NCBI GenBank assembly: GCA_025084515.1
Contig: JAJAGP010000349.1
Span: 362,501-426,500, forward strand
Direction of reading: 5' to 3'
Length of the DNA stretch: 64,000 nt
Source of the DNA: Ancistrus triradiatus
Lineage: Eukaryota > Chordata > Actinopteri > Siluriformes > Loricariidae
A program made the translations under genes and the position numbers. The notes under the pieces are model-generated. The model was not told the DNA's origin, searched no databases, and was given only the letters and a program-made list of their open reading frames with translations. The first letter of the stretch is position 1. The number at the start of each line of letters is the position of its first letter. Shown one piece after another: positions 27,573 to 38,170 of the stretch.

Positions 27573-29701
27573 ATGGCCCTGCGAGTGTGTGTGCGAGTGC
27601 CGAGCTTCTCCAGCAGGCTCCTGTGTTTGGAAGAATCTCTGAGGTTCCGAAATTCCATCAGACCTTTCAGCAGAAACCCAGAACTCCAGAGGTAAGAGTT
27701 TCAGGTCTGATCTGGGATCGGACCTGGTTTGGTATGAGCAGAGTACTTGCGTAGCTTACAATATCACATACAGTCTGATCTGGGATCAGCCTGATTTTGG
27801 TTTGGCATCAGCTGTTACGTTCTGATAGTCTGACCTGGGATCAGCTTGATTTAGTTACAAACTGATGTGATTTGATTAAATAACAGCAGCTAGGTTTGTA
27901 AAATCTGATCCGGGATCAGACTGACCTGCCTGTTTAATACCAATTTCTTAAATTGTAAAACAAGTCTTTGTTATTGCAGTCTGATCTGGGATCAGTGTCT
28001 TATCTTGATTCAGGATAACTGCAAACATTTCAGTAGCAGCACATCAAGTAAAACAGTTTTGTTATTAGCTAATGAACGTAGGGTCATGGGGGCACCCCTG
28101 GTCTTTGCGACATGACCTGGCAAGGTGGAAAACACACACACACATCATAGTCAGAATCAAATTCATATATTCACAACTGATAAAGGTTATAAGTTTAGAT
28201 TAGATGTTCAGGTGTCCACAGACATTTGGCTGTGTGTTTATTGTTTATATAAGATGTGTGTGTGTGTGTGTGTGTGTGTCTGTGTGTTTGCAGTTCAGAA
28301 GGTTCTAAGGTACAGTTACACTTTGTGAATCAGAACGGATCCAAGACCAGTGTCACAGCGACGGCTGGAGAATCTCTGCTGGACATCGTCGTCAACAAGA
28401 ACCTTCAGATCGACGGCTTTGGTGCGTGTGTGTGTGTGTGTGTGTGTGTTTTATACTATGAGTACATTAGTAGCAGGGTTAAAAAAACTAACACAAATTG
28501 CAGTTGATACTATACACTAAATTACAATTGTTATTATGAATTTATATATATATATATATAAAATACCTGTTAAAAATTCCATTTTAATATTTTAAAATTA
28601 AATACAAAACATAGTTGAAAAAAGATTCTTCACATTTTAAGTAGATTTATTGCATTAAAATGTAGTAAAATAAATTTTTTTTCCAATAAATCAACTTATC
28701 ATTTGTAAATGAGGAAATTAGGTCAGTTTATGTACACAATATAAATATACACAACTAACAAAAGGACTTACATTAAAAACATATATTGCGACAAAATAAC
28801 ATTTCATCTAAAATTTATTGATTTTATTGGAACTGTAAAAAAACCCATCATTTATACCAGTGTTTTATATTATGTATTTTATCTTGCATATTTAATGTTG
28901 TATATTTTGTTGTGTTTTATGTTTTCAAATTTGTTGTATGTTATATGTTGTTTGTTTTATCTTGCGTATTTGATGTTTAATATATTATGTTGTGTGTTTG
29001 ATGTTGTGTGTTTTATGTTGGCTGTTGTGTGTTGAGGTGCGTGTGAGGGGACGTTAGGGTGCTCCACATGTCACCTGATCTTTGAGAAGGCGGTGTATGA
29101 TCAGCTGGAGCCGATGGCTGATGAGGAGATGGACATGCTGGATCTGGCTTATGGACTCACCAAGACGTACGACTGGCACATCTCTTACAGGCATTATTAG
29201 GAATAGTCTTTAATAGAAAGTCACTGATTACTTTATTCACTCTAAACTACACAATGAGTGTGATTTAGCTTTCCAAAAATGTTTTTTGTGCAGGTACGTG
29301 CATCATTAACAAAAAACTTTAACAACACAAAAACTTGTTTTCCAGTTCGATTTTAAACGTTAAATGAAATTTCTTTTTCTTTTTTGACCCAGATTTTTTT
29401 GTGCATCCAACAAAGAGCTAACAGCTCGTTAAAAGCACTTCAAGCACTTAAATAAATATACTAAACTATTATCCATTATGACTGAGAAAATAGCTATAAT
29501 GCGTACTGCAAAAAAGCTTCTTCTGATTGGCTGATCACTGATGATGTCAGCACTGGTGTGTGATCGATCCGACTTCTGATTGGCAGATCTCGGCTGGGGT
29601 GTCAGGTGATAGTGGAGCCCTGGATGGACGGAGCGACCGTGTGTGTTCCTCAGGTGATCAAGGATCAACGAGTGAGCCAGGAGGAGAAAAAGCAGCAATA
29701 A
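27573..29701 (+). CDS. fdx1: mitochondrial [2Fe-2S] ferredoxin (adrenodoxin), complete
   Basis: Electron carrier from ferredoxin reductase to mitochondrial P450s (steroid and related hydroxylations). Exons 27573-27691, 28294-28421, 29037-29166 and 29587-29701 total 492 nt (163 aa plus stop), with frame kept at phases 2, 1 and 2. Residues 1-40 are Arg/Ser-rich and lack acidic residues apart from a few Glu, as expected of a matrix-targeting peptide. The cluster ligands are Cys85, Cys91, Cys94 and Cys131 (C-x5-C-x2-C-x36-C). [13 protein letters not shown] and DMLDLAYGL identify the FDX1 type and not FDX2. The chosen ATG is in the frame that continues into exon 2; an upstream ATG at 27560 is in another frame. 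Teleosts can have two copies (fdx1 and fdx1b) and I cannot tell which this is. Slightly short compared with human (184 aa), mainly in the presequence. Confidence 0.95.
27706..28000. repeat. palindromic TGATCTGGGATCA repeats, fdx1 intron 1
   Basis: Five copies or close variants near 27709, 27778, 27833, 27906 and 27984, spaced about 55-80 bp. The core TGATC-TGG-GATCA is an inverted repeat. Confidence 0.8.
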
Positions 29702-29722
29702 TAATAATAATAATAATAATAA
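29699..29722 (+). repeat. (TAA)8 that contains the fdx1 stop codon
   Basis: The stop codon is the first of eight TAA units in frame. Confidence 0.95.
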
Positions 29723-29732
29723 TATGAACAGA

Positions 29733-29752
29733 AATAAACTGGTTATAATAAA
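29733..29752 (+). terminator. fdx1 polyadenylation signals
   Basis: AATAAA at 29733-29738 and again at 29747-29752, only about 30-50 nt past the stop codon, implying a very short 3' UTR if used. Confidence 0.6.
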
Positions 29753-30247
29753 CCTCACTGTGGTTGAATCTCTTTATTCTACAGTTAATCCTACATATAA
29801 AACATTTTACATTCAGCAGCATTTAAATACAACTTACTGATCATTATGTCATCATGTCATATATCTATTTCAGTGTGTGTTATTTAAATTTTAATTAACT
29901 TGTTCAAATTGTATTTCGACAAACTCAGAGCACCTCAGAGCAGACAAAGCCTCGTGGACCCCCTGTGAGGTTTGGCGCCCCCTTGAGGTGGTCTGGACCC
30001 AAGGGTGGGAACCATGAGTACCATGACTACAGACTAATCAGATGAACGATTCATCCATCCATCCGTCTAGAATTCCATGACTATTTCTAACTACTACTAA
30101 TTCTCGCTATCTGTGCATTTTTAAAAGTTTCTGTTTTATTTTATTCTACTGGTTTCTTATTCTTTTTACTTTTTTGTTTTTAACACAATTTTATTCTTAC
30201 ACCTATGTAAAAGCAAAACGTTTGTGAAACGTTGTTTGAAAAACAGC

Positions 30248-30292
<45 letters not shown>

Positions 30293-30560
30293 TTTTATTA
30301 TATTCAACTTTCATCCTTTTTTTATCCATTTGTACTTCATCCATCCGTATTCAAGCCATCCAGTGAACTATACATCCATATACATAGCCTTCAAGCGATC
30401 TATTTCTCCATCCATATCTTCTTAAACATCTACCACCATCATCCATCCATTTACATACCAACTATGTTCAACCACATCCATCAAATGTATTTCAATTTAT
30501 CCTTGTAGCTCCATCTACACAACCATCACCTTCATCCATCCATCCATCCTCATCAACCAT
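30248..30560. repeat. (TTA)n followed by catccatc-type repeats
   Basis: About 14 TTA units (30248-30290), then irregular ccatccat words to about 30560. Confidence 0.85.
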
Positions 30561-30754
30561 CCATCCTTATTACCTACATAACCATTAGTTCATTATTTAA
30601 AACAATCCTCCATCGATCACACCCCAATCAAACATTACTCGTTAATTATGACACAAATGGTGCTCTGTATTACAGTTTAAAAGCTTAAAACCGCCTCCAT
30701 CATCATCATCACCTACTCCGACACTCTCTCGGCGGGGTCTCTGGGTGAGTAATG

Positions 30755-30840
30755 ACCCCTCTCTTGGGGTATTTGACAAACTGACACCCAGTGAAGGCGA
30801 GTGTCACACACAGTCTGTCAAATACTCAAAGAGAAGAGTC
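30755..30840 (-). ncRNA. mir223: microRNA miR-223 precursor hairpin
   Basis: Read on the minus strand, 30786-30765 gives TGTCAGTTTGTCAAATACCC followed by CA, the conserved vertebrate miR-223-3p. The opposite arm (about 30829-30808) reads TTGAGTATTTGACAGACTGT, pairing with it and resembling miR-223-5p. The two arms are separated by a loop of about 21 nt, and the stem extends into ctctctt/aagagaag flanks, giving a normal pre-miRNA of about 80 nt. In mammals miR-223 is a myeloid microRNA that restrains granulocyte production and inflammatory targets such as NLRP3. It lies on the strand opposite to fdx1 and rgs14, so it should have its own promoter, located at higher coordinates. Confidence 0.95.
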
Positions 30841-31102
30841 GCCATGAGACGACGGGACGAGACGACGAGACGACAAACCAGATGAAGATCTGTGAAAAAC
30901 AACCAAACATTAATCTCACACTCATGTCCTTTCACTAAATGAAATCTAAGAACACGAAAACAGAAGAAAGAATTAATATAAATGAAGCAGGACAAGCAAG
31001 CATCAGTCCTTCAAGGTCTCTCGACTCGCTCTCTCGCCTTCGTTCATTTCTTTTCTTACTTAATATTGCTTTTTGCTTATTCTTTTTTTTCCCTTACCTG
31101 TT

Positions 31103-31110
31103 ACTTCCTC
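31103..31110 (-). promoter_or_regulatory. candidate PU.1 (ETS) site upstream of mir223
   Basis: The minus strand reads AGAGGAAGTAACAG, containing GAGGAAGT, the classical PU.1 core, about 265 bp upstream of the hairpin. PU.1 and C/EBP control mammalian miR-223. An AT-rich ataaataaaag on the minus strand (about 31179-31189) lies about 70 bp farther upstream and could act as a TATA-like element. Short motifs occur by chance, so this is suggestive only. Confidence 0.4.
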
Positions 31111-31394
31111 TCTTAATGTCTCTCTTTCTCTCTGTAACTAAGTTTTTCCACTGTGTTATGTTTCTTGTACTTGTTCTTACTTTTATTTATTAGTTTTGAT
31201 CACTTTTTCTATTTCTATCCCTCCCTTTATCTATGTATATAGGGCCATAGGATCAGGGGTTGCACATGATGACTGCTGCCCCTCCCTCTGATACAGCCTG
31301 CATGTGATGGGACTCGTGTGTCACCATCGTGTTGGGCCTGAGCCACAAAAAAGGGTTTATAACAATAATTCTAAAAATAAAGAATAATAATCAT

Positions 31395-31505
31395 ATTTTT
31401 GGGAGGCAGAGGGAACCAGAGTACCTACTACAAACATGGGGAGAACATACCAAATGCTGTACAGATGTGGTACCAGGAGGTAAGGCTCAAACCCAGTGCC
31501 ATAGA
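31395..31505 (-). repeat. degraded SINE-like fragment
   Basis: The phrases gaaccagagtacct and catggggagaacatacca match the reverse complement of a common fish repeat (see 48015-48310). Confidence 0.5.
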
Positions 31506-33032
31506 AGAGCCAAACAGCACCAACACCATCACTATAGTGGGTTCAAGAAGCTATGAAGCTGTGTCACTAATGTCCCTCGAAACTAATGAAGTAAAAAAAA
31601 AATTCGGTTCTTAACAAGGTGTTTAGAGTTTGGTTTAATTTCTGTTCTTCCAAGGATAAAAATGGTAAAGAATTTTTTTCCCAGATATTATTTTATTGAT
31701 TATACGTGTTCTATTGTGGGTTTTTTTTTGGTGCATATAAAACGAAATATAAGTAAACATTTAAACTTATGAGATCAATAATCAACTTCTAATTGAAAAA
31801 AATATTCAAATACTTTTTTTTTTTTAAATGAGGAACTGGTTTTAAGTGTTAATTGTTGGCTGAAAAATATTAATGGAATTTTAAAAGTTTTTCATCAAGA
31901 ACAAGAAGAATGTGATCAGAGCTTTTTTTCTACAATATAATTCGTTACACTTACTTGTTACTTGTTTTGAATGAATTGAACAACAGCTGTTTAAATAATT
32001 TTAAAAACATCAATGTAAAATGTATTGGCCTTTTGATTAAAATACTTACTTTTACTTCTTAAATATGTTTTTATTGAATGAATTAAATACAAAACGTATA
32101 ATATTGAGGGTGCAAACTTAATCTGAAGAGACTTTGTGTGTAAAATGAAAAGATGTGCCAAAGTTTGAGCTCATTTTCAACCCCACTATGCACTTTATGC
32201 CGAGTTCTCAGAATATCATGGCGTGTTGCAGCATGGTGAGGGTGCCAAAACTTTTTTTAAAAAGAATGATTAAGTCCTCTGTGCAAATTCTGTAACATTT
32301 TTCATCTTTGCCAAGCTTTGCGTCATGTTTGCAAGTTATAATACGTAAAAGGTGGGCTGTTTTTAACATTTTCTGTTAGTTCTTTGAAATTAAATATCTG
32401 TTATAATATTTGTAGGCTTGGCTCTGTTGAGTTTCTGATGAATCCAGACTTAATGTGGCATATAAAGTGGCGATTAATGCCCTTAAATGTTAAAAAAGGG
32501 GAAATATTAGAATATATCAGATCTGATTAATATCCGGTCCAAATCTGACCTGAATCTGTGAGTAATGAAGAGGAAATCAAGCATGATAGAAGCTACAGCT
32601 ACAGTGTGTTTCTCCTCACAAAGCATGACTTCAATTATAGATTTAACATTTTTTATAGTAAATAACTATAATTGTGTAATTAACCAAATTGAAAGCAGAC
32701 CATTCTTACACTAACATAACTGATGAAAATGAACCCTCACGTTACCTCTGCAGGTCACACCTTCCATTCCAGATGTTCCTGCAGCTCTCCCTGCTGATGC
32801 GATGGACATGGACGTGTGTGAAGAAGGCTGAGCACGCTAGCAACGTGAAGCGCAGGACGTGGCGAGTGTGTGTGCGCGAGCCTGAGTGTAAGATGGCCGT
32901 TAATAAGAGACGCCGAAGACGAAGAGGAAGTCGAAAATAAGGAAGATAAAGAAGCTCAGCATACCAGGAAATATCTGGAGCTGCAATGACAAGACTGTGT
33001 ATAAGTGTGTGTAACACAACCTATGTGTGAAA

Positions 33033-33033
<1 letters not shown>
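31506..33033. other. intergenic, mostly AT-rich, one weak exon candidate
   Basis: Nothing recognised except the candidate terminal exon at 32754-32831. Confidence 0.4.
32754..32831 (+). other. weak candidate terminal exon
   Basis: After the acceptor-like gttacctctgcag there is an open phase-0 segment of 25 codons reading VTPSIPDVPAALPADAM and ending MDVCEEG-stop. The composition is protein-like, but no upstream partner exon and no family match were found. It could be chance. Confidence 0.15.
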
Positions 33034-33037
<4 letters not shown>

Positions 33038-33083
<46 letters not shown>

Positions 33084-33200
33084 TGCAGTGGTTGTGTCAA
33101 GACTGTTGAGAAAGAGTGATCGAAAAGCGACTAGGGTTTGCAAAAGCGCCCACAAACCCTCCCGCCAAAAGATAGAAGTGTTAAGCTTAGTTTCAAGCCC

Positions 33201-33252
<52 letters not shown>

Positions 33253-33273
33253 TGCGTGTGTGTGTGTGTGTGT
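33038..33273. repeat. two (GT)n arrays with 124 bp between
   Basis: GT runs at 33038-33080 and 33205-33273, the second containing a GTGC stretch (gtgcgtgcgtgc). Another (GT)n run is at 33607-33656. Confidence 0.95.
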
Positions 33274-33606
33274 TAGATCTTACACTCTAAGACTCTCAAA
33301 GCATCAGGCTTCTGTATTAACATCACTCATTTATCACCAAACTACCAAAACTCCACCAACATTCATCATTAAACATCCAAAAACAAACAACAATCCTCTA
33401 ATAGTCAACAAAATTTAACCCTTAAACCCTTAAAACACAACATTTCTTAATAAACACGTTAAAAATGCTGCTGGTGCTTCACACACTTCTTATAAACACA
33501 CATATTTGAGATAAAAGCAAAGTGCTGCAGTTTAAGATCTTTATCTTTGACCAAACACAAAATTAGTCACAAAATGAAAACCACAAGAACCTAAGTACCA
33601 AATGCT

Positions 33607-33657
<51 letters not shown>

Positions 33658-33835
33658 CATATTTTTATATACATATTAAAGTACCAAAGAAAAACGTAAA
33701 ACAGCTTCAAGGTCCAGCAAACTCTTTTCCCACCAACATCCATCATCAAATATCCAAAAACAAACAACAGTTCTCCATTAAACACCTAAATTTACCCTTA
33801 AAACACAACGTTTCTTCAAAAACACATTAAACATA

Positions 33836-34487
33836 CAGTGGTGCTTGAAAGTTTGTGAACCCTTTAGAATTTTCGATATTTCTCCATAAATATGACCTAA
33901 AACATCATCAGATTTTCAGACAAGTCAGATAAATAGATAAAGAGAAAATATTATACTTGGTCATTTATTTATTGAGGAAAATGATCCAATATTACATATT
34001 AGTGACTGGCAAAAGTACGTGAACCTCTAGAATTAGCAGTTAATTTGAATTTGAAATTAGAGTCAGGTGTTTTCAATCAATGGGATGCCAATCAGGTGTG
34101 AGGGGGCACCCTGTTTTATTTAAAGAATAGGGATCTATCAAAGTCTGATCTTCACAACATGTTTGTGGAAGTGTATCATGGCATGAACAAAGGAGATTTC
34201 TGAGGAGCTCAGAAAAAAAGTTGTTGATGCTCATCAGGCTGGAAAAGGTTACAAAACCATCTCTAAAGAGTTTGGACTCCACCAATCCACAGTCGGACAG
34301 ATTGTGTACAAATGGAGGAGATTCAAGACCATTGTTATCCTCCCCAGAAGTGGTCGACCAATAAAGATCACTCCAAGAGCAAGGCGTGTAATAGTTGGTG
34401 AGGTCACAGAGGAGCCCAGGGTAACTTCTAAGCAACTGAAGGCCTCTCTCACATTGGCTGATGTTAATGTTCATGAGTCCACCATCA
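33836..34487 (+). mobile_element. Tc1-like transposon, 5' half, cut by gap
   Basis: Terminal sequence CAGTGGTGCTTGAAAGTTTG begins after a TA at 33834-33835. The transposase N-terminal region follows from about 34160 (EISEELRKKVVDAH-like, then HQSTVGQIVYKWRR) with frameshifts, and continues to the gap at 34488. This is the same family as the copies at 41013, 44532, 57521 and 62616. The long minus-strand ORF that spans the gap is not real. Confidence 0.9.
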
Positions 34488-34587
34488 NNNNNNNNNNNNN
34501 NNNNNNNNNNNNNNNNNNNNNNNNNNNNNNNNNNNNNNNNNNNNNNNNNNNNNNNNNNNNNNNNNNNNNNNNNNNNNNNNNNNNNNN
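34488..34587. other. assembly gap, 100 N
   Basis: Second placeholder gap; it interrupts a Tc1 copy in the middle of its transposase. Confidence 0.98.
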
Positions 34588-34650
34588 ATAGGTAGGTAGG
34601 TAGGTAGATAGGTAGATAGATAGATAGGTAGGTAGGTAGGTACGTAGATT

Positions 34651-34709
<59 letters not shown>

Positions 34710-34801
34710 TGGTGAATAGATAGATAGATAGATAGACAGACAGGTAGGTAGGTAGGTAGGTACGTAGATAGGTAGGTAGGTAGATAGATAGACAGATAGA
34801 C

Positions 34802-34851
<50 letters not shown>

Positions 34852-34957
34852 GTAGGTAGGTAGATAGACATATAGATAGATAGATAGATAGATAGGTAGG
34901 TAGGTAGGTAGGTACATAGATAGATAGATAGATAGCTAGATAGGTAGGTAGATAGAT
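34588..34957. repeat. (TAGG/TAGA)n tetranucleotide array
   Basis: About 370 nt of GATA and GGTA units in alternating blocks, starting at the edge of the gap. It yields false Tyr/Leu/Ser-rich ORFs on the minus strand. Confidence 0.98.
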
Positions 34958-35735
34958 GTCAAGAATTGTTCTGACGAACAGGGCATGCACAGACAAGCAA
35001 ATTGCAGCCGAATACAATGCTGGTGCTCCAGTTAACATGTCTCAATGCAAATCATTATTCCTTAGCACTGATGGGCTATAACATCAGATGACAATTGATT
35101 GCAAACAGAAAGACAAGACGGCAGATTTCTGCTGCACCATGCTGATGGGAGGGTCCACATGTGGCCCAAGCAGCAAGAATCAATGAACCCTTCCTGTCAC
35201 GTATCAACAGTTCAGGCTGGTGGATGTGGAGTAATGGTGTGGGGAATGTTTCCTTGGCACACACTGTGTCCACTGGATTCCCGTGGATGACCATTTGGGC
35301 AGTAGGTCTTATCCAAGCATTGTGGCCGACCAAATTCATTCCTTCACGGCAGCTGTTTACCTTATGGCAGAAGGACACCTGCAGGATGACGAACTATGCC
35401 AAAAAGGTCATATAGTCATGGTTTGGTTAAAGGAACATGACATCAAGTTTTCCTTGCTTTCTGTCTTCAGAGTATCCACATCTTAATCCTATAGAGCATC
35501 TCTGGGATGAGAATGAGCTGTTCAGAGCATGTCTATACCTATTTCTAATTTGCCTTGACTGTGAGAATCTTTTCTGTCTACTCTGATTGATCAATATTCC
35601 TGCAGAAAGATTGCAACACCTAGTGAATTGTATGCCACGACTAACTGCTGCTGTTCTGAAGGCCAAATGAGGTCCAACATGCTACTAAATAGGGGTGTCT
35701 AATAAAGTTGCCATTCAGCATATATCCCACTGTTT
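34958..35735 (+). mobile_element. second-family Tc1-like element, decayed
   Basis: Transposase fragments on the plus strand include HHADGRVHMWPKQQESMNPS and GGCGVMVWGMFPWHT around 35135-35275, then IEHLWDE-like sequence near 35490. The reading frame is broken many times. The end ctaataaagttgccattcagc near 35700 resembles the remnant end near 54005. Confidence 0.75.
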
Positions 35736-36220
35736 CTGGATATACTTACCAGCCATGCTTACATGGCTGTGTCTGATGGACGAGAGGCTGTCGGGGGAAC
35801 CATCCCTCAGTGTTGTAATAGCAACCCCCACACAGCACTGTTATGGACTGGTGTCCCATCGAGGGCACACTTACAAATGCTTATCTCCGGTGTCTCTTCT
35901 GACCATGACCAGATAAAAGCAGGGTTAACTTCTTGAATCCCTATAGAGGTTTGTAATGCAAAAAGCGATTGAGCTAATTCTCTCATGCATTCTCCTGCTC
36001 AATAATCTATATGGTATGATTCCCATTCAAATGAATAACTGAATACCCGAAAGCCTGAAAACTCTGTGTAAGCGATTAGATGTGAAAAATGTTCATGGGG
36101 TATTTAAGGAACTAAAACAATCCTCCTCCTTTATCCGCAATTTGACGTGATGACCACTAGAGGTCGCTCACAACTGTGGAACGTCCTCTCATTAATCAGC
36201 GTTCGTTAGTTCACCTGCAG
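35736..36220. other. no gene recognised
   Basis: Unassigned sequence between the decayed Tc1 element and the orphan exon pair. Confidence 0.4.
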
Positions 36221-36332
36221 CAGTTAACAGGTGAGACCTTCAGGTTTTAGCCTGTCTCAAAGAGAATAAAACAGTTTAATGTCAACTCATTTGTTCATTG
36301 CTTGGTGGTTATTTTGGTCCTTCTCACTCACA

Positions 36333-36457
36333 GAGAGATTATGGTGGCAATCAGAGCTTTAGCTGAGGGCGTCGTGTCTCGGTGGTCTGCAGCAGGGCGG
36401 TTTAAGAAGAAACTCAGAATGAGTTTACCGACTAAACTGACTCATACTAAGCAGCAG
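36333..36457 (+). other. orphan exon with start codon (39 codons, phase 0)
   Basis: The acceptor-like gtccttctcactcacag precedes 36333. ATG at 36341 opens a frame MVAIRALAEGVVSRW...THTKQQ to a strong donor CAG-gtgagt at 36458. Upstream, ttaacag-gtgaga at 36230/36231 could be the donor of a non-coding exon, with a 102-nt intron. I do not recognise the peptide. Because it ends in phase 0, it could be an alternative first exon splicing to the rgs14 microexon at 47484; it could also belong to another gene or be chance. Confidence 0.3.
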
Positions 36458-37399
36458 GTGAGTATACGAACTACACAGGCGCGGTTACACTAACTTTACC
36501 CTCAGTAGTATGTAAGAACAGTGGTTTAAGGTACAAGTCAGTGGGAGAGAAGCCTTTGTTTACTTGAGTAAAAGTAGAATAGAAATGGTTTTTAATAACG
36601 TTCTTCCAGTATTTAATAATGAACATGAAGTGTCAAAGTACGAGTAATGTAAACAGGTCATTACATAAAATGTGTAATGGCTGCTTGAAATGTTTCTTTT
36701 TGCAACATGACCTTCTTTTTGCAAAATGTACTGTGAATTTTCATAGTAAAACCTATGAATTGCTTGACAGTTTTAATGTGAACTTTCACGTTAATTGTTA
36801 ATTGTTGGTGGAGTCGGTTGCAGTCAGTGGAAAGTTCACAGTTCTACTATGACTTTTTGATGGTAATTTGGCCACTTCATGGTTCTACTGTCAAATTTCA
36901 TAGTACAGCTGTAAACTTGGTGGGCTATGAACGGACCATGAATTATTTCACAGTTGTACTATGAATTTTGGTGGTAATTTGGCCACTTCATGGTTCTACT
37001 GTCATTTCACAATACATTTTTACCAAGGTTGTCTAGTGTCTTGTGCCGAGTCTCAATGGGAAAGCAATTGCAAAACGCAAAGCAAATCAATTGCACAGAA
37101 AATGCAAGACTTGTGTAGCTTCCAATATTTTTCGCTAATTTAAAATAATTTAGATAGATACCAATGTTGATCTTTTTAGATATGACCACCCATGCATGTG
37201 ACACAATTGTTAAAGGTATATAATTTGCCCTATGGCAGTTTTAAATAGAGTTTTTATTGAAAATAACTTTGCTGAATTTGTGTGTGTTGTACCGTAGAAG
37301 TCAAGCCAGGAAAAAAAAAAAAACAGTTTGATCAACAGACAAAGGTGTATTGTATGTCATGGGAAATATTGGTTTTAATAAGTGATCCTTATTCCAATC
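36458..37399. other. non-coding, short local duplication
   Basis: ggtaatttggccacttcatg plus ttctactgtca occurs at about 36860 and again about 112 bp later. Otherwise nothing identified. Confidence 0.5.
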
Positions 37400-38170
37400 A
37401 CTTCCAACCTGATCCCTGCCCAGCATTTAATACTTTGTACAAGCTCCCTTTGCCAGTAAAACTGGACTTGGTCTTGTTTTATGACATCCTACAAGGTTGG
37501 AGATGTGGATTTGAGAACACTCTTTGCAGAATCTCTCTGCATCATCAAGGATCCTAGGGTCTGTGTTGTGCAAACTTCGATTTAGGACTGTGGTAGCCTA
37601 GCGGTTAAGGTACTGGACTATGGACCAAAAGGTCCAGGGTTCAAATCCCACCTCTGCCAAGCTGCCAATGTTGGGTCCTTGAGCAAGGCCCTTAACACAC
37701 AACTGCTTGGATTGTAAGACTGTATCAATTGTAAGTTGCTCTGGATAAGGGTGTCTGCTAAATGCTGTAAATGTACATTTAGCTCACCTAACAGTTTTTC
37801 TCTGGGTTTTAGATTGGAGGACTGAAATACCCATGGTAGAAGCTTGATTTTTGTGTAAAAGAAACCTTTTTAAGTGGACTTCTGTTTGGGATCATTTTAT
37901 GACTCATTCCAGTTACGACTCCTTTGTAGTTTCTTAGCAGAGGCAGACAGATCTTCAATTCAGATGTCCACACTGCCATGTACCATAAAGTTCCCAGGGC
38001 GTGTGGAGGAATAACAGCCTCACAACTACACAGACCCTCCACCATACTTACTGGTGTACATCAGGTTCTTTTCAGTGTGGTCATCCTTCTTTTTATTCCG
38101 AACCCATCTTGAGCGTTTAACAAAAATCTCAAATTTAGGTTAGTTTAGTGTGACCATAGAACATGATCCC
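37400..38170. mobile_element. decayed Tc1-like element split by a SINE
   Basis: Fragments such as tttaatactttgtacaagct and ttattccgaacccatcttga plus gtgaccatagaacatga resemble non-coding-strand Tc1 transposase sequence. The SINE at 37586-37776 sits inside. No intact frame remains. Confidence 0.55.
37586..37776 (+). repeat. tRNA-derived SINE, V-SINE/AFC-like
   Basis: A box region gtggtagcctagcgg, B box gggttcaaatccc, and the conserved fish SINE tail tgctctggataagggtgtct followed by gctaaatgc. Related copies lie at 43140, 48505 and 55486. Confidence 0.85.

Noticed and set aside
27560..27754. ORF starting at the upstream ATG 27560
   Set aside because: It is in a different frame and does not continue into the ferredoxin core; ATG 27573 does, and gives a targeting peptide.
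34073..35038. 321-codon minus-strand ORF
   Set aside because: It runs through the 100-N gap and a tetranucleotide array and reads a Tc1 copy on the wrong strand.
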